NCBI GenBank assembly: GCA_963575745.1
Contig: CAUYUJ010011547.1
Coordinates: 62,001-126,000 of the forward strand
Direction: 5' to 3'
Length of the DNA stretch: 64,000 nt
Origin: Prorocentrum cordatum
Lineage: Eukaryota > Sar > Dinophyceae > Prorocentrales > Prorocentraceae
Part shown: positions 1 through 10,702 of the stretch, piece after piece
Layout: each line of letters starts with the position of its first letter
Position numbering within the stretch: the first letter of the stretch is position 1
Made by a program: the position numbers and the translations under genes
The notes under the pieces: model-generated
Told to the model about the DNA's origin: nothing
The model's input: only the letters and a program-made list of their open reading frames with translations
The model's database searches: none

Positions 1-1011
1 CGCACTGCGTCGGCCTCTCACGGTTTCCCCCCCGCCGCCCCAACCTTGCGCATGAGGTCGCTGGGACCCCCCCCGACCCTGGACTCTGGACGCTGGGCTG
101 CAGGTGTCCTCTCTCCACGGCCGTCCTGGGCGCCCCTGAGGCTGGCCGGCTACCCCATTCCAGTTCGGGGTGCTCCTGGGCTCTTGGGCCTGCGACTCGC
201 CTGAGTCTGCTGCCTCTGCCCGCTCGGGGTTGACGGACGCTTGGTCCTCCCCCGCGTCGCCTCCCCCAGGGGCGGCTTCTACCCCTGGCTTTGGCGCCGC
301 CGCCTCCAGCGCAGGGCGTGGCCTTTTCCGCTTGGTCGTCGCCTTCGCTGCTCCTGTGTTGTCTTGGCGATTATTCTCCTGCTCTCCTGCCGTGGTGGCG
401 CTTCCGCTGCTGGCACGCTCCCGCTCTTTGCGATCCGGAACCCTTCCGTTGAGCGCCCGCACGCCTGTTCGTCGTCCTCTTCGGCTGCGTCACGGTTGTC
501 TTCGAGTTCGTCGGCTTCTTGCTCATCGCCATTTTGGCGCTGCACGTCGACCTGGAGCCATTCCTGGCCCTCCGCGTTTTCTGAGCCGCAACGTAGCCCG
601 CTCCTGCGCGCTTGGTGCGTAATTTAGGCCGTTGCATCGTTGCTTCATTATGACGGCGCGCGGCTGTACCGATTGCGCTCCCGACGAAAAAGTATCCCCG
701 CCAGCTCGTTGGTCCTGCCGCCTGCTCCTCGCGGTGCGTCTACGAGCCGATGGTCACTGTCCTCCAGTTCGCTCGTGGTGTCGTTCAACCAGAATTCCCC
801 GCCATTTTGGCGATGCACTCCGCCTGGCGGCCCCCCCCCGGTCGACGGCGCCTTCTACTGAGCGGCAGCGAGGCCCGCCTCCTGTTCATTCCTCCTTCCG
901 CTGTCCTCTTGTCGCCTTCCCCCCCCTCCTGGTGCGCAATTCGTTCGTGGCCCGCTTGCTGCGACCTTTGGGCGGCGCCCGGCGTCTCCCGGTGCGCTTG
1001 CGTTCAAAAAG
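1..1011. other. No gene supported; diverged ~300-bp direct repeats
   Basis: C+G-rich sequence without a convincing coding region. Two segments, about 480-625 and about 755-945, are loosely similar: each contains GCCATTTTGGC (528-538 and 801-811) and ends in a GGTGCG(T/C)AATT block. They look like an old tandem duplication. A terminus-like TATCCCCGCCAGC occurs near 693 and resembles the end of the inverted-repeat element that starts at 1012. Confidence 0.4.
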
Positions 1012-1585
1012 TATCCCCACCAGCCCATCCAGAAGCGATGCCCATGAGAGCTGATGGGGGGAGAGCAGAAGAGGCACGCATTGCCAAACAGCGAGGGAGG
1101 CCCGGGAGTCTCCGTGGCCATCTCGAGCCGTCTTGGAGCGGTCTTGGGGCCGTTTGGAGCATTCTTGGACGCATCTTGAGCCAGTTTGGGCTATTTCGGC
1201 AATCTTGGAGGTCATCTGGGGCACTCTAAGGCCGTTCGGGGGCCTCTTGGAGAGGCCTCTTGGGGCTTCTTGGGGCGCTCTTTGGGCCCTTTGGGGGCTT
1301 TCTTGGGGACCCTGGAGGCCCTCTTGAGGCCATCGTGGAGGCTATCGATCAGAAGAGGGGGATTCATTTATCTCTGCCCCCCCCCTCGGGGTCCACGATC
1401 CTCGTGGGGGGTGGCAAGACATGGTTTTCCCAAGGGAAAAAAACGCTCTAACTCGTCGCGACCCCCTCCAAAAAACGCTTCAGGGAGGGTCGGGGAAGGT
1501 TTTCCTCCCCGAAAGGAAGAAGGGGTTGTGGAAGAGGAAATAGACCCTCCTTAGACCACCTGTCGCCCAAATGGCCGGCGGGATT
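1012..1585 (+). mobile_element. Composite inverted-repeat element, copy 1 (degenerate)
   Basis: It starts with TATCCCCACCAGCCC and ends with GGCCGGCGGGATT, a decayed inverted match. Inside are a TCTTGGGG-type array (about 1130-1340), a block reading ..GGAGGCTATCGATCAGAAG.. at about 1340, and a terminal block at about 1490-1585 containing CCTCCCCGAAAGGAAGAAG and TAGACCACCTG. The same blocks occur in the same order at 7534-8520 (reversed) and 33595-35297. No coding capacity is evident. Its class is unknown; a non-autonomous inverted-repeat transposon is the simplest reading. Confidence 0.5.
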
Positions 1586-2360
1586 AGGAAGGCCTTGCGG
1601 TTGGGTCCTTCTCGGGACTTTCTTGGGCTCTGGTAGAGGGCCTCTCGGGGTATTTCTTGGGGAGCTCCATTGCTGGTTGGAGCCGCCTCGGAGCAGATCT
1701 GAGGCCTTTTTGGGGAATGTAGGAGAATGCGCATCACCCCGCAACGGCAGATAAAAACGAGAGGGGATGCTTCCAGGCGGGGGATCCGGGAGGAGGGGGG
1801 GGGGGTAGTGGTCCCTTTTGTCCATGGGGGAGGCGGGGGGAGGGGCCCCAAGTCTCTCTTTATCCGCAAGGGGGCCATCCTCCTGCCCCCCCCCCGTCCA
1901 CGGGCTGGACCCCATGGGGGGAAAGTCGCGACCCCCGGGGCCCCCCTGCTACCCCCCCCCCGGACAAACCCTGCTAGCCCCCTTTTCCGCCGTGGACGGG
2001 ATCAAAAGAATGGGGCTCCCCTTCGAATCAATTGCGACGTTGCTTGATTTCTTTCTGGCTGGATCACTTGCGGAAGAGGGCCCAGGGAAAAAGGGGGAGC
2101 GGCGACGGCGACGACGAGTCAAACGGGAAAACGTCTCTCACACGCCGACAGGGTCGGTGGATTTTTTCCGAGGGACCGCGGCCGTCTGGGCCATAAATGT
2201 AGCCAGCGCTGGGACGAAAACGCGACTCTTGCATACACTGTGAGGGCATGTCCAGCGTATCGGTTGCCGGGCCCGGCGGTCTCGGGATCTGCGTCCTTTA
2301 TGTGGGATATTCCTGCGGCTGTTGTTTATCACTCCTACGCCTTTGCCTTTTTCTCGTGGC

Positions 2361-2361
<1 letters not shown>
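1586..2361. other. No gene seen; G- and C-run-rich DNA
   Basis: Long C and G runs dominate 1795-1990. The open frames here are short, overlap on both strands and show no recognisable motif. Confidence 0.4.
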
Positions 2362-2401
<40 letters not shown>

Positions 2402-2410
2402 TTGTTTTGA

Positions 2411-2449
<39 letters not shown>
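2362..2449. repeat. Poly-T tract followed by (TA)n
   Basis: About 39 T residues (2362-2400) are followed by GTTGTTTTGA and then a TA dinucleotide run to about 2449. Confidence 0.95.
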
Positions 2450-2452
<3 letters not shown>

Positions 2453-2739
2453 ATAGCGCCCAGGTGATACAACTTTCGTCCGTTATTTCCACGAGAGCTG
2501 GCGGGCGCGGGCCGACCCCTGTCCCGATCCCGCCTGGTCTGCCCCCTTTCTTTCCCGCAGTCCTGACGGGCTGCGCCAAGAGCATTCGGATCAAATATCC
2601 CAGATGGCAGTCTCTGGGATTTCAATGTGCCATGTCGTATGCTACATCTATATATACACATGACAAAACGGGGCATTTGAAATTCCGACGTGAAACATGG
2701 ATTTAGACATGCCACCGGACGGAATCCGACCCTTGCCGA

Positions 2740-3980
2740 CGCAAGACGATCGCATCTCATTGTGCCGCGAAGGTTTCGGAACGCCGATGAGGGATTCACC
2801 CGCGCTGGCGACGCATCAGTATTGCCTCCTCTTATCGCATTGCGCGCATCGCCAGACCCTGGGCTGGATGGACCCGTGAAAAGCGAGATGTGGCGCATGT
2901 TTCCCTATCGCCGTGGCCAAAGTATCGCGTGGTCTGCGTGCAAGATGGCTGACGACTGGCAGAGTAAGCGGAGTGGGTGGGAACAACAAATCATTCCCCA
3001 CGGACGTGCACCCGATGATCCTGTTTTTGATGTAGCGGAGCACTTCATTCAGAGGGGCGCGAATTTTTCCACTGAGGCGCAGGTGCCATCTGCCCATGTT
3101 AGGACTATTCGGGGGATGCGATAGTCCAGCTTCGCACCGAGCCGCGTCGCAACAGTGTGCATGCCCGCTAAGTTCTCCTCCTACGTTACATGTATACATT
3201 CGATTGTAACGTCCAGGCAGTTCAGGCAATGGCCTTCCAGGCAATTGCAGCAGGGGTTGCGCTGCAACGACCTCATCTCGCCAAGTCAATGTCGGCCGCC
3301 GCGCTGGATGCATAAGGCTTCGCCAAATTTACAAGGGTTCGACGCTCGCCGCGCGGCGCCTGAAATGCTGTTAGGGGTCCGCCCACGATGGCGACGGATC
3401 ATCATCGTCTCTTGTCTGTCATCCCATTGCGCGTGTCGCCAGAGCCCGGGGGCGGTTGCATGGGCTCGTGAAAAGCGAGATGGGTGCATGTTCGTCGCGG
3501 CAAGAATATTCGGTGGTCCGCGCGCAAGGTAGCCGACGATTCGCGGGGCAGGCGGAGCGGGCGGAGTGGGAATTATTTCGCGCGGGCGCGCACCCCGCCC
3601 CGTTTTCCACCGTGGATTGGGCTGAATAATTTTCGGGCGCGCTCTTGAGGTTGCAGAATTATCCATCGGGGGGGGGGGGCGCGTCATTCTTCGGGGGCGC
3701 AGGCGCCGCGGAGGAGCCGTCTGCCCAGTCTAGGAATCTTCGGAGGGGCACGAGATTCCAACATCCTACCACTTACCACCGCGTGCGTTCTCGCCGCGGC
3801 AACGCGCGCGCCCGCTGCGTTTCCTTGGGCCCCCGTGCGCGCGACAGTCCGGCGAGTCCAGGCAGTTCAAGCATGTGCAGTCTAAGCAATGGCAACAGGG
3901 GTCGCGCTGCGTCGCCTCCATCTCGCCAATTCAACGTCGGCCGCCGCGCTGGATTCATTGCTCTTCGCCCGCCGCGCCGG
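2740..3980. repeat. Diverged tandem duplication, offset about 590-645 bp
   Basis: CGTGAAAAGCGAGATG occurs at 2875 and 3467. CATCTCGCCAA(G/T)TCAA followed by GTCGGCCGCCGCGCTGGA occurs at about 3274-3308 and about 3919-3953. The intervening sequence aligns with many changes and small indels. No protein is evident in either unit. GC-rich flanking DNA runs into the (TA)n tract at 4114. Confidence 0.7.
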
Positions 3981-4111
3981 ATTAACGCGACTTCGGTGCT
4001 CGCCGCGCGGCGTCGACGCGCCGCCGTGGATCCGCCCGCGATCTGGGCCGCGGGCCCAGGCGGCCAGGCGCGCGGAAACCATCGAACACTTGCGCGGCTG
4101 TTCTTCGCATG

Positions 4112-4113
<2 letters not shown>

Positions 4114-4152
<39 letters not shown>
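4114..4152. repeat. (TA)n microsatellite
   Basis: About 19 TA units preceded by GCACA and followed by GTACATG. Confidence 0.95.
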
Positions 4153-4157
<5 letters not shown>

Positions 4158-4218
4158 TGTTTATAATTATATACATATATTTACAATTTCACGCACATAC
4201 ATAATTCTATATATATGC

Positions 4219-4338
4219 ATACATACATACAGACATACAGACATACAGACATACAGACATACAGACATACAGACATACAGACATACAGACATACAGACAG
4301 ACATACAGACATACAGACATACAGACATACAGACATAC

Positions 4339-4391
<53 letters not shown>
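4219..4391. repeat. ACATACAG / ACAG microsatellite
   Basis: The 8-bp unit ACATACAG is repeated about 15 times, then passes into pure ACAG tetranucleotides (about 4340-4390) and a short (AC)n/(AT)n tail. Open frames across it are shadows of the repeat. Confidence 0.95.
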
Positions 4392-4594
4392 TACACACAC
4401 ATATATATATATACACAAGATTTTGAAGGCTCGCTCCGCTTCGCCTTAAATCTTGGCCCATGGGGTGTTCGAGAAAACGAGTTAAGGAGTGGCGGGGAAA
4501 TTCATGGATCCCAGAAACTCATGGTTCCACAGGGGGCGAGGAGATAAAAAAAGGGGTGGCTTTTTTTTGGTGTCGGTGCGTTGGAGGAGTTGCT

Positions 4595-6094
4595 CTATCC
4601 ACGGGTCCGCTCGCGGCCTCCGGTTGCCACCGCGCCCCAGACGCGCGGCAGGAGGGCATCCCGATGCCAGCGCCGGTGGGCCGCGCGCATCTTCTCTAGC
4701 CAGGAGTCCGTCGTCTCTGTTTTCCTCAGGCGTGTGCCATAAACGAAGGTGCGCACTTCGCAAACTGCGTATTGCGATTCGTGAAAGTCCATGGCGCTGA
4801 AGCCGAGGAGCTCGTTCACTTTGGAATGCAACGACATGCTTCCCTGCCTGGAAGTCAACAATTGGATCAACGTGCGGCCGAGATCCGGTTCGCCCTTAGA
4901 AACGTTCGTGGCAACGGTGGCCCCGGCAGCTTCCACGGGCCCCCTGTCTGCCAAAGAGTTGTAAATCGAGAAAGCTTCTGGACGCAACTTCCGCAATAAG
5001 TGAAAATCTCCATCGCCAACATGTTCATTGAAAGAAATGTCTGATATGATCGATTGCCCCCAATTGCGCGCTCCGAATGAGCTCCGGAAGAAACGCATGT
5101 ATACCAGCTGTGCCTGATAAGGCAGCCAATGCGCGCGCGTGGCAAGGAGTGTTTTTGTCATTTGAACCGACAGGACGGGGCTCTTGTTCAACTGGGCACT
5201 GTGTTCTCGTAGGGTAGCGGCAATGTGGTGCATGCGCGCAGCAACTCTGTGAGGCTTTGTCCCGGATCCGTTTGGCACGAGATTGGAGTTGTCGTCGCCT
5301 TCTGTGAAGCTCGGGATGTGGTATCCTGCATCTGGTTGTCGGCCATACAGGTCTTCGCAAATAACCAGTGCGTCGTAGAACCGACGGACGTCGCAGGAAT
5401 CCACCGAAATTAGAGCCGGCAACTTTTCGTCCGTAGCCATGGTGTTGCGCTGGTCCATGAGTCGTTTCTGGAGTGTCGCCCGGGCGGCGGCGTCGCCCAG
5501 GAGCTGCGCCCGGGACGTCTTTTGATGAGCGAGCCAACTATACACGGCCAGCGCGGTGATCAAGTAGTGGCCTTCGTTTAAGTAAACAGTTGGCATGATG
5601 ACAAAAAATGCCAAATTGATCAATGGATGTGTTTTGTTGGACATCATGAGGTAATGTTTTGTGGCGCTCGTAGTGTCCAGAATGGGATGGACATGGTTGA
5701 GTTTGCGCTTGCTGAAGTCGTGGTTCACCTGAGGGGCAAGCTTGTCTGTGAGGTTTCCAAGGTTGAACGCGTCTGGCAGCTCTTCGACAGGAACCCAGTG
5801 GTGCATGTCCCGACCACCTGTTTTGCGCTCGTGGATTGCATTCACGAAAACGTCACGATCATGTTTCTTGTAAGTGCAACTTCCATCCAAAAAGCATATG
5901 GGGAAATGCGACAAATCGTTGTACGTAGCGTAGCTCATGCAGTTACGACATGGAAGCATGAGGTGCCAACGCGTCAAAACATCTTTGTCACAAACAATGC
6001 CAAGTATGCCGTCCGAGGAAGCCGTTCTGATAGACTTATGTTCGCTGGGTGACAACATGTTGCCAGTGGATGCGTCCGCCACCCCGTCGGGCAT
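4595..6094 (-). CDS. Unknown protein, about 499 residues
   Basis: This is an uninterrupted frame with normal, non-repetitive amino-acid composition, unlike its surroundings. I chose the ATG at 6094 (protein begins MPDGVADAST) because the frame upstream, to 6355, only translates CT-rich low-complexity DNA. Visible features are a short Cys-rich stretch near residue 40 (CRNC followed by two further Cys), a hydrophobic stretch around residues 135-165 (LINLAFFVIM..) that could be a membrane or buried helix, and a Trp/Arg-rich C-terminus. I recognise no family. There is no neighbour on the same strand within 3 kb. It could be a real host gene, a gene captured by a mobile element, or one exon of a longer gene. 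That it is coding is fairly likely; its function is unknown. Confidence 0.55.
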   Translation of the reverse strand: MPDGVADASTGNMLSPSEHKSIRTASSDGILGIVCDKDVLTRWHLMLPCRNCMSYATYNDLSHFPICFLDGSCTYKKHDRDVFVNAIHERKTGGRDMHHWVPVEELPDAFNLGNLTDKLAPQVNHDFSKRKLNHVHPILDTTSATKHYLMMSNKTHPLINLAFFVIMPTVYLNEGHYLITALAVYSWLAHQKTSRAQLLGDAAARATLQKRLMDQRNTMATDEKLPALISVDSCDVRRFYDALVICEDLYGRQPDAGYHIPSFTEGDDNSNLVPNGSGTKPHRVAARMHHIAATLREHSAQLNKSPVLSVQMTKTLLATRAHWLPYQAQLVYMRFFRSSFGARNWGQSIISDISFNEHVGDGDFHLLRKLRPEAFSIYNSLADRGPVEAAGATVATNVSKGEPDLGRTLIQLLTSRQGSMSLHSKVNELLGFSAMDFHESQYAVCEVRTFVYGTRLRKTETTDSWLEKMRAAHRRWHRDALLPRVWGAVATGGRERTRG

Positions 6095-6100
6095 AAGCGC

Positions 6101-6290
6101 ACGAAGGGGGGTGTGAAAAGGGAAGGTGACCAGAGGAGGGGCGCGGAAGATTGGGGGGGGAGGAGGCTGACTAGCGGGCAGAAGGTGACGAGGACACAGG
6201 AAAGCACAGAGGGAGGAAGGGAGAGTGCAATGGAGAAGGGGGGGGTAGCATGAGGGTGCGAGACAGGCAAGCGGAGAGAGAACTGATGCG

Positions 6291-6321
<31 letters not shown>

Positions 6322-6356
6322 GGGAGAGATAGGTAGGAAGAGGAAAAGAGAGCAAG
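6101..6356. repeat. Purine-rich tract with (AG)n, upstream of the minus-strand gene
   Basis: It is G/A-rich on the plus strand, so C/T-rich when read towards the gene that starts at 6094. A pure (AG)n run lies at about 6291-6319. It could be leader or promoter sequence, or the polypyrimidine end of an intron; the sequence does not decide. Confidence 0.6.
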
Positions 6357-7533
6357 AGATAATGAGAGAGGCGGTGAGGGACACGACAAAGAATCCTGGA
6401 ATCAAGTTATTCAAAAACCTGGCGGAGTTCGCGCAACTTTCGAATGCAGAGGATGCGTTCGGCCCGGTGAATTGGATGCTCGCGGATGCGGACTCGGGCG
6501 AATCTCAAGCAAGTTCGACCGAAATGGCCCCGGAGACGGACGATGTCAGAGGTGACGGTGACGTGGCCCATGGTGGCGACGGCAATGACGGTGATTGGAA
6601 TGATGGCTCCACGAACGCCCGAAGTGCATCACGATGGGCATCCAAATGGCCCGGAATTTTCCCAGTTGTCCCGAGTCTTTCCCCGGAATCGGTTTTTGCA
6701 TCCGTGGTGTCGGGGCCGTGGGAAGATGCCTGGAGGTCGGCGTCGTAAGAAAACCTGGAAGAAAGATTTTGTAAGGCGTCTGAGCCCAGAAGTCACAAAC
6801 CCCCTAGATCGAAAACGAGGTGCGAGGGGCTGTAGTTTCGAGAAGACTCCAACGTTGGTGACCAGAGCATCTCAAGAAGCCTAAAGGCGTTCAGAAACGT
6901 TCGCGTTTCTCGGAAGATCGAAAGTCGGTGGGGGCCTCAGCAATGAACCCCGTCCATCGGCGCTGCCGGAACCGAGACCCCCGACGAAAGGATCACTTTC
7001 AGTCCGCGGCCACAAATTTGTCGATCCATTCCTACGGGTATGCGTTGCCCAAGGTCTGTTTGTCATTGTCCCGGGAGACCCGAAAACGGCCCCCAGAGGC
7101 CGAAATCTGGAAAACGTGCTTTTAAAAAGTGGAAGGGGTTACGGGGAGAGGTTCCACGGCGTCGGTCCTCTGATGTGGGGGGCAGCCCCGCGAGGATCGG
7201 GTCCCCAGTCGGGGGTGCTGTGCCGCCAGCGGGCCTGCGGCGAAGCGGTCCCCGCGCGGGCATGATCCCCGCCCGGCCTGTGCCTTCGCGAGATCCCCGT
7301 GCCTCCTCCTCTGGCGACCCCATTCGCTGAGATCCCAGCGGCGCACGGCAAAACAACGATCATTTTGGACGCTGTTGCTTTCCAGGGGCCATGTCCCCAT
7401 CCAGGGACCGTGAAACAAAGCGCAGGACGAAAGACAGGCTCGAGGGGCGGGCCCAGACCTTTTGGGACGCCCGTCACAAAAATATTGCGACATGGGATAC
7501 CTGGGCTCGCATCCGTGATTTCCGTGGACTTCC
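6357..7533. other. No gene supported
   Basis: A plus-strand frame of 128 codons (6362-6748, Asp/Gly-rich middle) is the longest candidate. It begins inside the (AG)n-adjacent sequence, has no recognisable motif and overlaps a second open frame of similar quality, so I do not call it. Confidence 0.35.
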
Positions 7534-8520
7534 AATCCCACCAGCCCTCTGGGCGTAGGTGGTCTAGATCAGAACCTTTTCCACCCCTCCCTCTTCCCCC
7601 TACCCCCTCCCCTGGACCTGGGCGGAGGGTTTCGCGGGATGGCCCAAGATGGCTCCAAGAGCGCCTCGGAGAGCCCAATCTGAGTTTCAAGATGGCTCCA
7701 GATAGCGCAAGATCGCTCGAGATGGCTCCTGAGATGGTTCCAAGAGGCCCCAATACCGCCCCAAGACGGCTCCAAGAGGCTAAAGAGCTCCCCAAGGAGG
7801 CCCCGAAGAGGCCAAAATCATTCCAAAACATACAGAAAAGCAATGTGTTTTGCTTTCTCGCCTTTTTCGTTTCCGATGGCCAGCCGATGCCGCAAGATGG
7901 CTCCAAGATGGCCCAAGAGGGCCCCAAGAGAGGCCCACGAGAGGCCCAAGACGGCCCCAAGAGCGCCCAAGAGCGCCCCAAGCGCGCCCCAAGAGGCGAT
8001 TTTAGGGGCTCCCGAGGGGGTGCCCTAATTGAGGGACCCCTCTTCTTTGTTAGATTTCCTCCAAGATGGCCCCAAGAGCGCCCCTACAGCCCCCCAGAGC
8101 GCCCAAGAGGGCCCCAAGAGGCGCTCAGACGGCCCCAAGAGGCGCCCAAGAGGCCTCCAATAGGCCCCCAGGAGACCCCCAAGAAGCCTCAAGAGGATCT
8201 CCGAAAGGCGTTTAAGACGCTTCTGGCTCTTCGGTTCGCCGTCCTCTTCCTCTTCCTCATCCACCTCTTCATCCTCTTTCCTCCTCCTCATCCTCCTCCT
8301 CCTCCTTCTCGTCCTTCTCCTCCCTCTGCTCCTTCTCCTCCTTCTCGTCTTTTCGTCCTCGCCTATTCCATATCCTCCTCCTCATTATCATCCTCCTCCT
8401 CCTCTCCCTCCTCCTCCTCCTCCGACGGTTCCCCCAGCTTGTGTTATTCTGCATGCTCCCCCGCTTCCCTGATCACCTCAACTCCCCTGGGCATCGTTTC
8501 TGGATGGGCTGGTGTGGATG
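7534..8520 (-). mobile_element. Composite inverted-repeat element, copy 2 (reversed)
   Basis: The plus-strand left end is AATCCCACCAGCCC (7534) and the right end GGGCTGGTGTGGATG (8520), an imperfect inverted repeat. Read on the minus strand, the order of blocks matches the copy at 33595: end, CCT/GGA-rich tract, CCTCTTGG-type array, a block with TTGGAGGAAATCTAACAAAG, more array, then GACCACCTACGCCC. The GACGCTTCGCG just outside the right end is also present outside the third copy. No protein is supported. Confidence 0.6.
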
Positions 8521-8833
8521 CGCGAAGCGTCAACAATTTCCGGAAAGTCTTCGACGTTCGTGGGCTTCGGTGGCCCGATGGGGAGTGTCCTCGTAGCCAC
8601 GGTTGGATCCACTTTGAAATCCTGGCCCAAACTCACATTTGGATTGATCAGGGGTTCGACTTGTGAAGACCGCTTTGGGGCGCGCTTAAGCGGCGAAGGG
8701 ATTTCGGACAGTCTTGGAGGCAAGCAGCGGTTTCGGGAACCTGGGCGTCGACGAAGGCCCAGCCGTCGGGGACGCGTAAAAAGAGAAGCTGGGAGGAGGA
8801 GTTGTTGGATAGCAAAGGCCTGGAAGCATGAGG

Positions 8834-9026
8834 AAAATCAGACATCCAGGATATGTTGGGGGGCCGGAAATGCGCGTTTCGCTGAGGCGCGGGGCCCAAA
8901 AGTCGATGTCAAAAAACGGGCTTCCAAAACAGTTTTTTTTACATGCCCGTTTTTGCGGGGGGTGTATGAAAATATACACTGCGGAAGCAGCGGGCGCGAT
9001 ACCTGCGGAAAGTGGCGGGCTGCGGA
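8834..9026. repeat. Dispersed ~190-bp repeat, copy 1 (also inside the Helitron intron)
   Basis: It starts AAATCAGACATCCAGG and ends near TGCGGA. A homologous segment lies at 13556-13749 in the same orientation, inside the insertion that interrupts the Helitron Rep gene. Both contain an inverted pair around ATGTCAAAAAA and TTTTTT(G/T)ACAT separated by about 20 bp, and both contain GTATGAAAA(A)TA(T)ACACTG. Outside this core the two loci are unrelated. Confidence 0.75.
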
Positions 9027-9140
9027 CACGGGAGGAAAAAGGAGCCGGATGGCAGCGTCGGGGGGCGGGCCCCGATCGGCCCAGCGATGGCCCGACGTTT
9101 TCGAGCGGGAGCTGCAAGAAAAAATAATATGAGTGCCCGA

Positions 9141-9205
9141 GCAACGCGACGGGCTAAGGTGCAACGGCGAAAGCTGAGTCTCCCGCGCAACGCGACGGGC
9201 TAAGG
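9141..9205. repeat. Short direct repeat, 46-bp offset
   Basis: GCAACGCGACGGGCTAAGG occurs at 9141-9159 and 9187-9205, just beyond the stop codon of the minus-strand gene 9257-10123. It could belong to the 3' end of that gene or of the Helitron; this is not resolved. Confidence 0.7.
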
Positions 9206-9256
9206 CGAAGCAACGCAATCGGCAAAACATGCGTTCGGCGTGGCTGAATCCGGGCC

Positions 9257-10123
9257 TCAGCGCCTCTGCTTCCTGGCGGTCTGCTTCGCGGCCGGCGTCG
9301 CGGCTCGCTTGGCTCCGCGCTTCGGCGCGGACGGCGCGGCGGCCCCGATGGCCCCAACGCCGCGGTTCGCGGTCGTAGAGGCGGGGCCTACGAGGGCCGG
9401 CCCAGCGCTCTCCGTGATGATGGATGGGTAGGCGTCGAAGAAGTCCTTCAGTGTGCGGGCCACCTTCGTGGGGACGTTCGGGTGGATCGTGTAGACCAGG
9501 TTGATGAGGTCGCTGAGCTCGTACGTCTGGCCGTTCGTCATAGTCCCCGTGCGGCGGATGGACACTCGATTGTTGAGCAGCGTGGATTTGGCGGTCCAGG
9601 CACCCGCGGTGTCCGTCGCCGGAATATGGAGGTCGGCCTTCAAGAAGCAGTGAGTGATGATGTCGACGGTGCGGGCGGCCACGTGCTCCGTGGCCAGGGT
9701 GGCGGCTTTGACGCTGTCTCCATAAGCCGCCGCCACAAAGGCCCAGCTCCTCCCAGAAGTAGGGTTGTGCCCGGACTGCGGGGGCTGGAGCCCTTTGGCG
9801 GAGACGCACACTCCGTTGGGCGGCACCTTCAACTTCAGCAAGTCGGTGGCCCTCTTCACTGTAGTGGTGAGGCCGTGGCGATTGGCGGGGGCCCCGCTGC
9901 GCATGCTCATGCCGTCCGAGAGCGCCACACGAGAGCCTGCGTTGGCCTTCGTCGGCGTGTCGACCATCTCGAAAATGATGTTCACCGTGTACAGAGACGC
10001 GCGGACACGGTTCCCAGCGTCAGGCTGTGGGCGCGTCGGCACAGACGTGTCGAGGACCGCGTTGCCAGCCGGCCTGCGTAGGGCGCTGGGGGCGGCAGCG
10101 GGCTTGGCGAGCATGGCGGGCAT
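9257..10123 (-). CDS. Unknown protein with Lys/Arg-rich C-terminal tail, about 288 residues
   Basis: The frame is uninterrupted. I chose the ATG at 10123 (MPAMLAKPAA) because the upstream extension to 10384 is compositionally random and runs into the Helitron helicase end. The middle is an ordinary globular-looking sequence with alternating hydrophobic strands (RASLYTVNIIFEMVD, a ..SFDGM-type turn region, NLVYTIHPNVP). The last about 35 residues are Ala/Lys/Arg-rich (KRGAKRAAT.. to KQTARKQRR), suggesting nucleic-acid binding or nuclear targeting. It follows the Helitron helicase on the same strand by about 240 bp, so it may be a Helitron accessory gene. I recognise no family. A structural or nucleoprotein role is possible but unsupported. 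Confidence 0.55.
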   Translation of the reverse strand: MPAMLAKPAAAPSALRRPAGNAVLDTSVPTRPQPDAGNRVRASLYTVNIIFEMVDTPTKANAGSRVALSDGMSMRSGAPANRHGLTTTVKRATDLLKLKVPPNGVCVSAKGLQPPQSGHNPTSGRSWAFVAAAYGDSVKAATLATEHVAARTVDIITHCFLKADLHIPATDTAGAWTAKSTLLNNRVSIRRTGTMTNGQTYELSDLINLVYTIHPNVPTKVARTLKDFFDAYPSIITESAGPALVGPASTTANRGVGAIGAAAPSAPKRGAKRAATPAAKQTARKQRR

Positions 10124-10359
10124 CGCGGCGGAGGTCAAGGGCAAGTAAGCCTCGACGCGCGAGCAGCGCAGGCACGGGCGAACGCTCCGGGGAGCGTGGG
10201 AGCCGAAATGCTTGCTAGCGTCGCTGCGTGGCGGCAACGTAAGAATGAAATGGCAACGCAAGTCGGCGGGCCGACGGGGCTGGCGGAGGTGGCGGCAAGC
10301 GGGGTGGGGCGGAGTGGCGAAGACGGGGAGATGGCGACGAATGTGTTTTTGCGTCGAAG

Positions 10360-10702
10360 TCAAAGCAAGGGAGGTAGAGGACACCCTAACGGAGGGGCGC
10401 CACGCTTGCCGCTAAGAGGGCGGTCGGGACAGCTCGCGGCCGGTCGTTTGCGTGCAACGCAGGTGGCAATGTCCTTCAGCAAGAACTCAGGCCAGACCAC
10501 GTTTTTGGTGAGGGCTTTGCCGGCTGGGCTGCAACGCTCTGGCAGCGTGAAGATGCGAATGTTGGTTCGCGTCTCCACCCGGCTCAAAGCCACGTAGAGA
10601 TGGCCGTGGGAAAACGGGCTTCTGCGGACGTCGACCACGCAGCGGGCCAACGTGGTGCCTTGCGAGCCGTTGAACGTCGAAGCGTACGCTGGACGTAGAG
10701 GG
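10360..10702 (-). pseudogene. PIF1 helicase C-terminus of the Helitron
   Basis: It encodes PLRPAYASTFNGSQGTTL and HGHLYVALSRVE (near 10571-10600), the last two conserved motifs of PIF1-family helicases, then a short tail ending at a stop at 10360. It is continuous with the upstream helicase once the 10703-11156 insertion is removed. Confidence 0.85.

Noticed and set aside
528-811. GCCATTTTGGC at 528 and 801, which matches the core of the dinoflagellate spliced leader
   Set aside because: The core is a palindrome and the flanking bases do not match the rest of the leader (no ..GCTCAAG after it). It is better explained by the local diverged direct repeat.
4219-4391. CRISPR-like regular spacing of ACATACAG units
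   Set aside because: It is a contiguous microsatellite with no spacers.
7299-8666. 455-codon plus-strand frame
   Set aside because: It rides through the composite element's CCAAGAGGCC array and CCT tract; the composition is Pro/Arg/Ser repeat with no motif.
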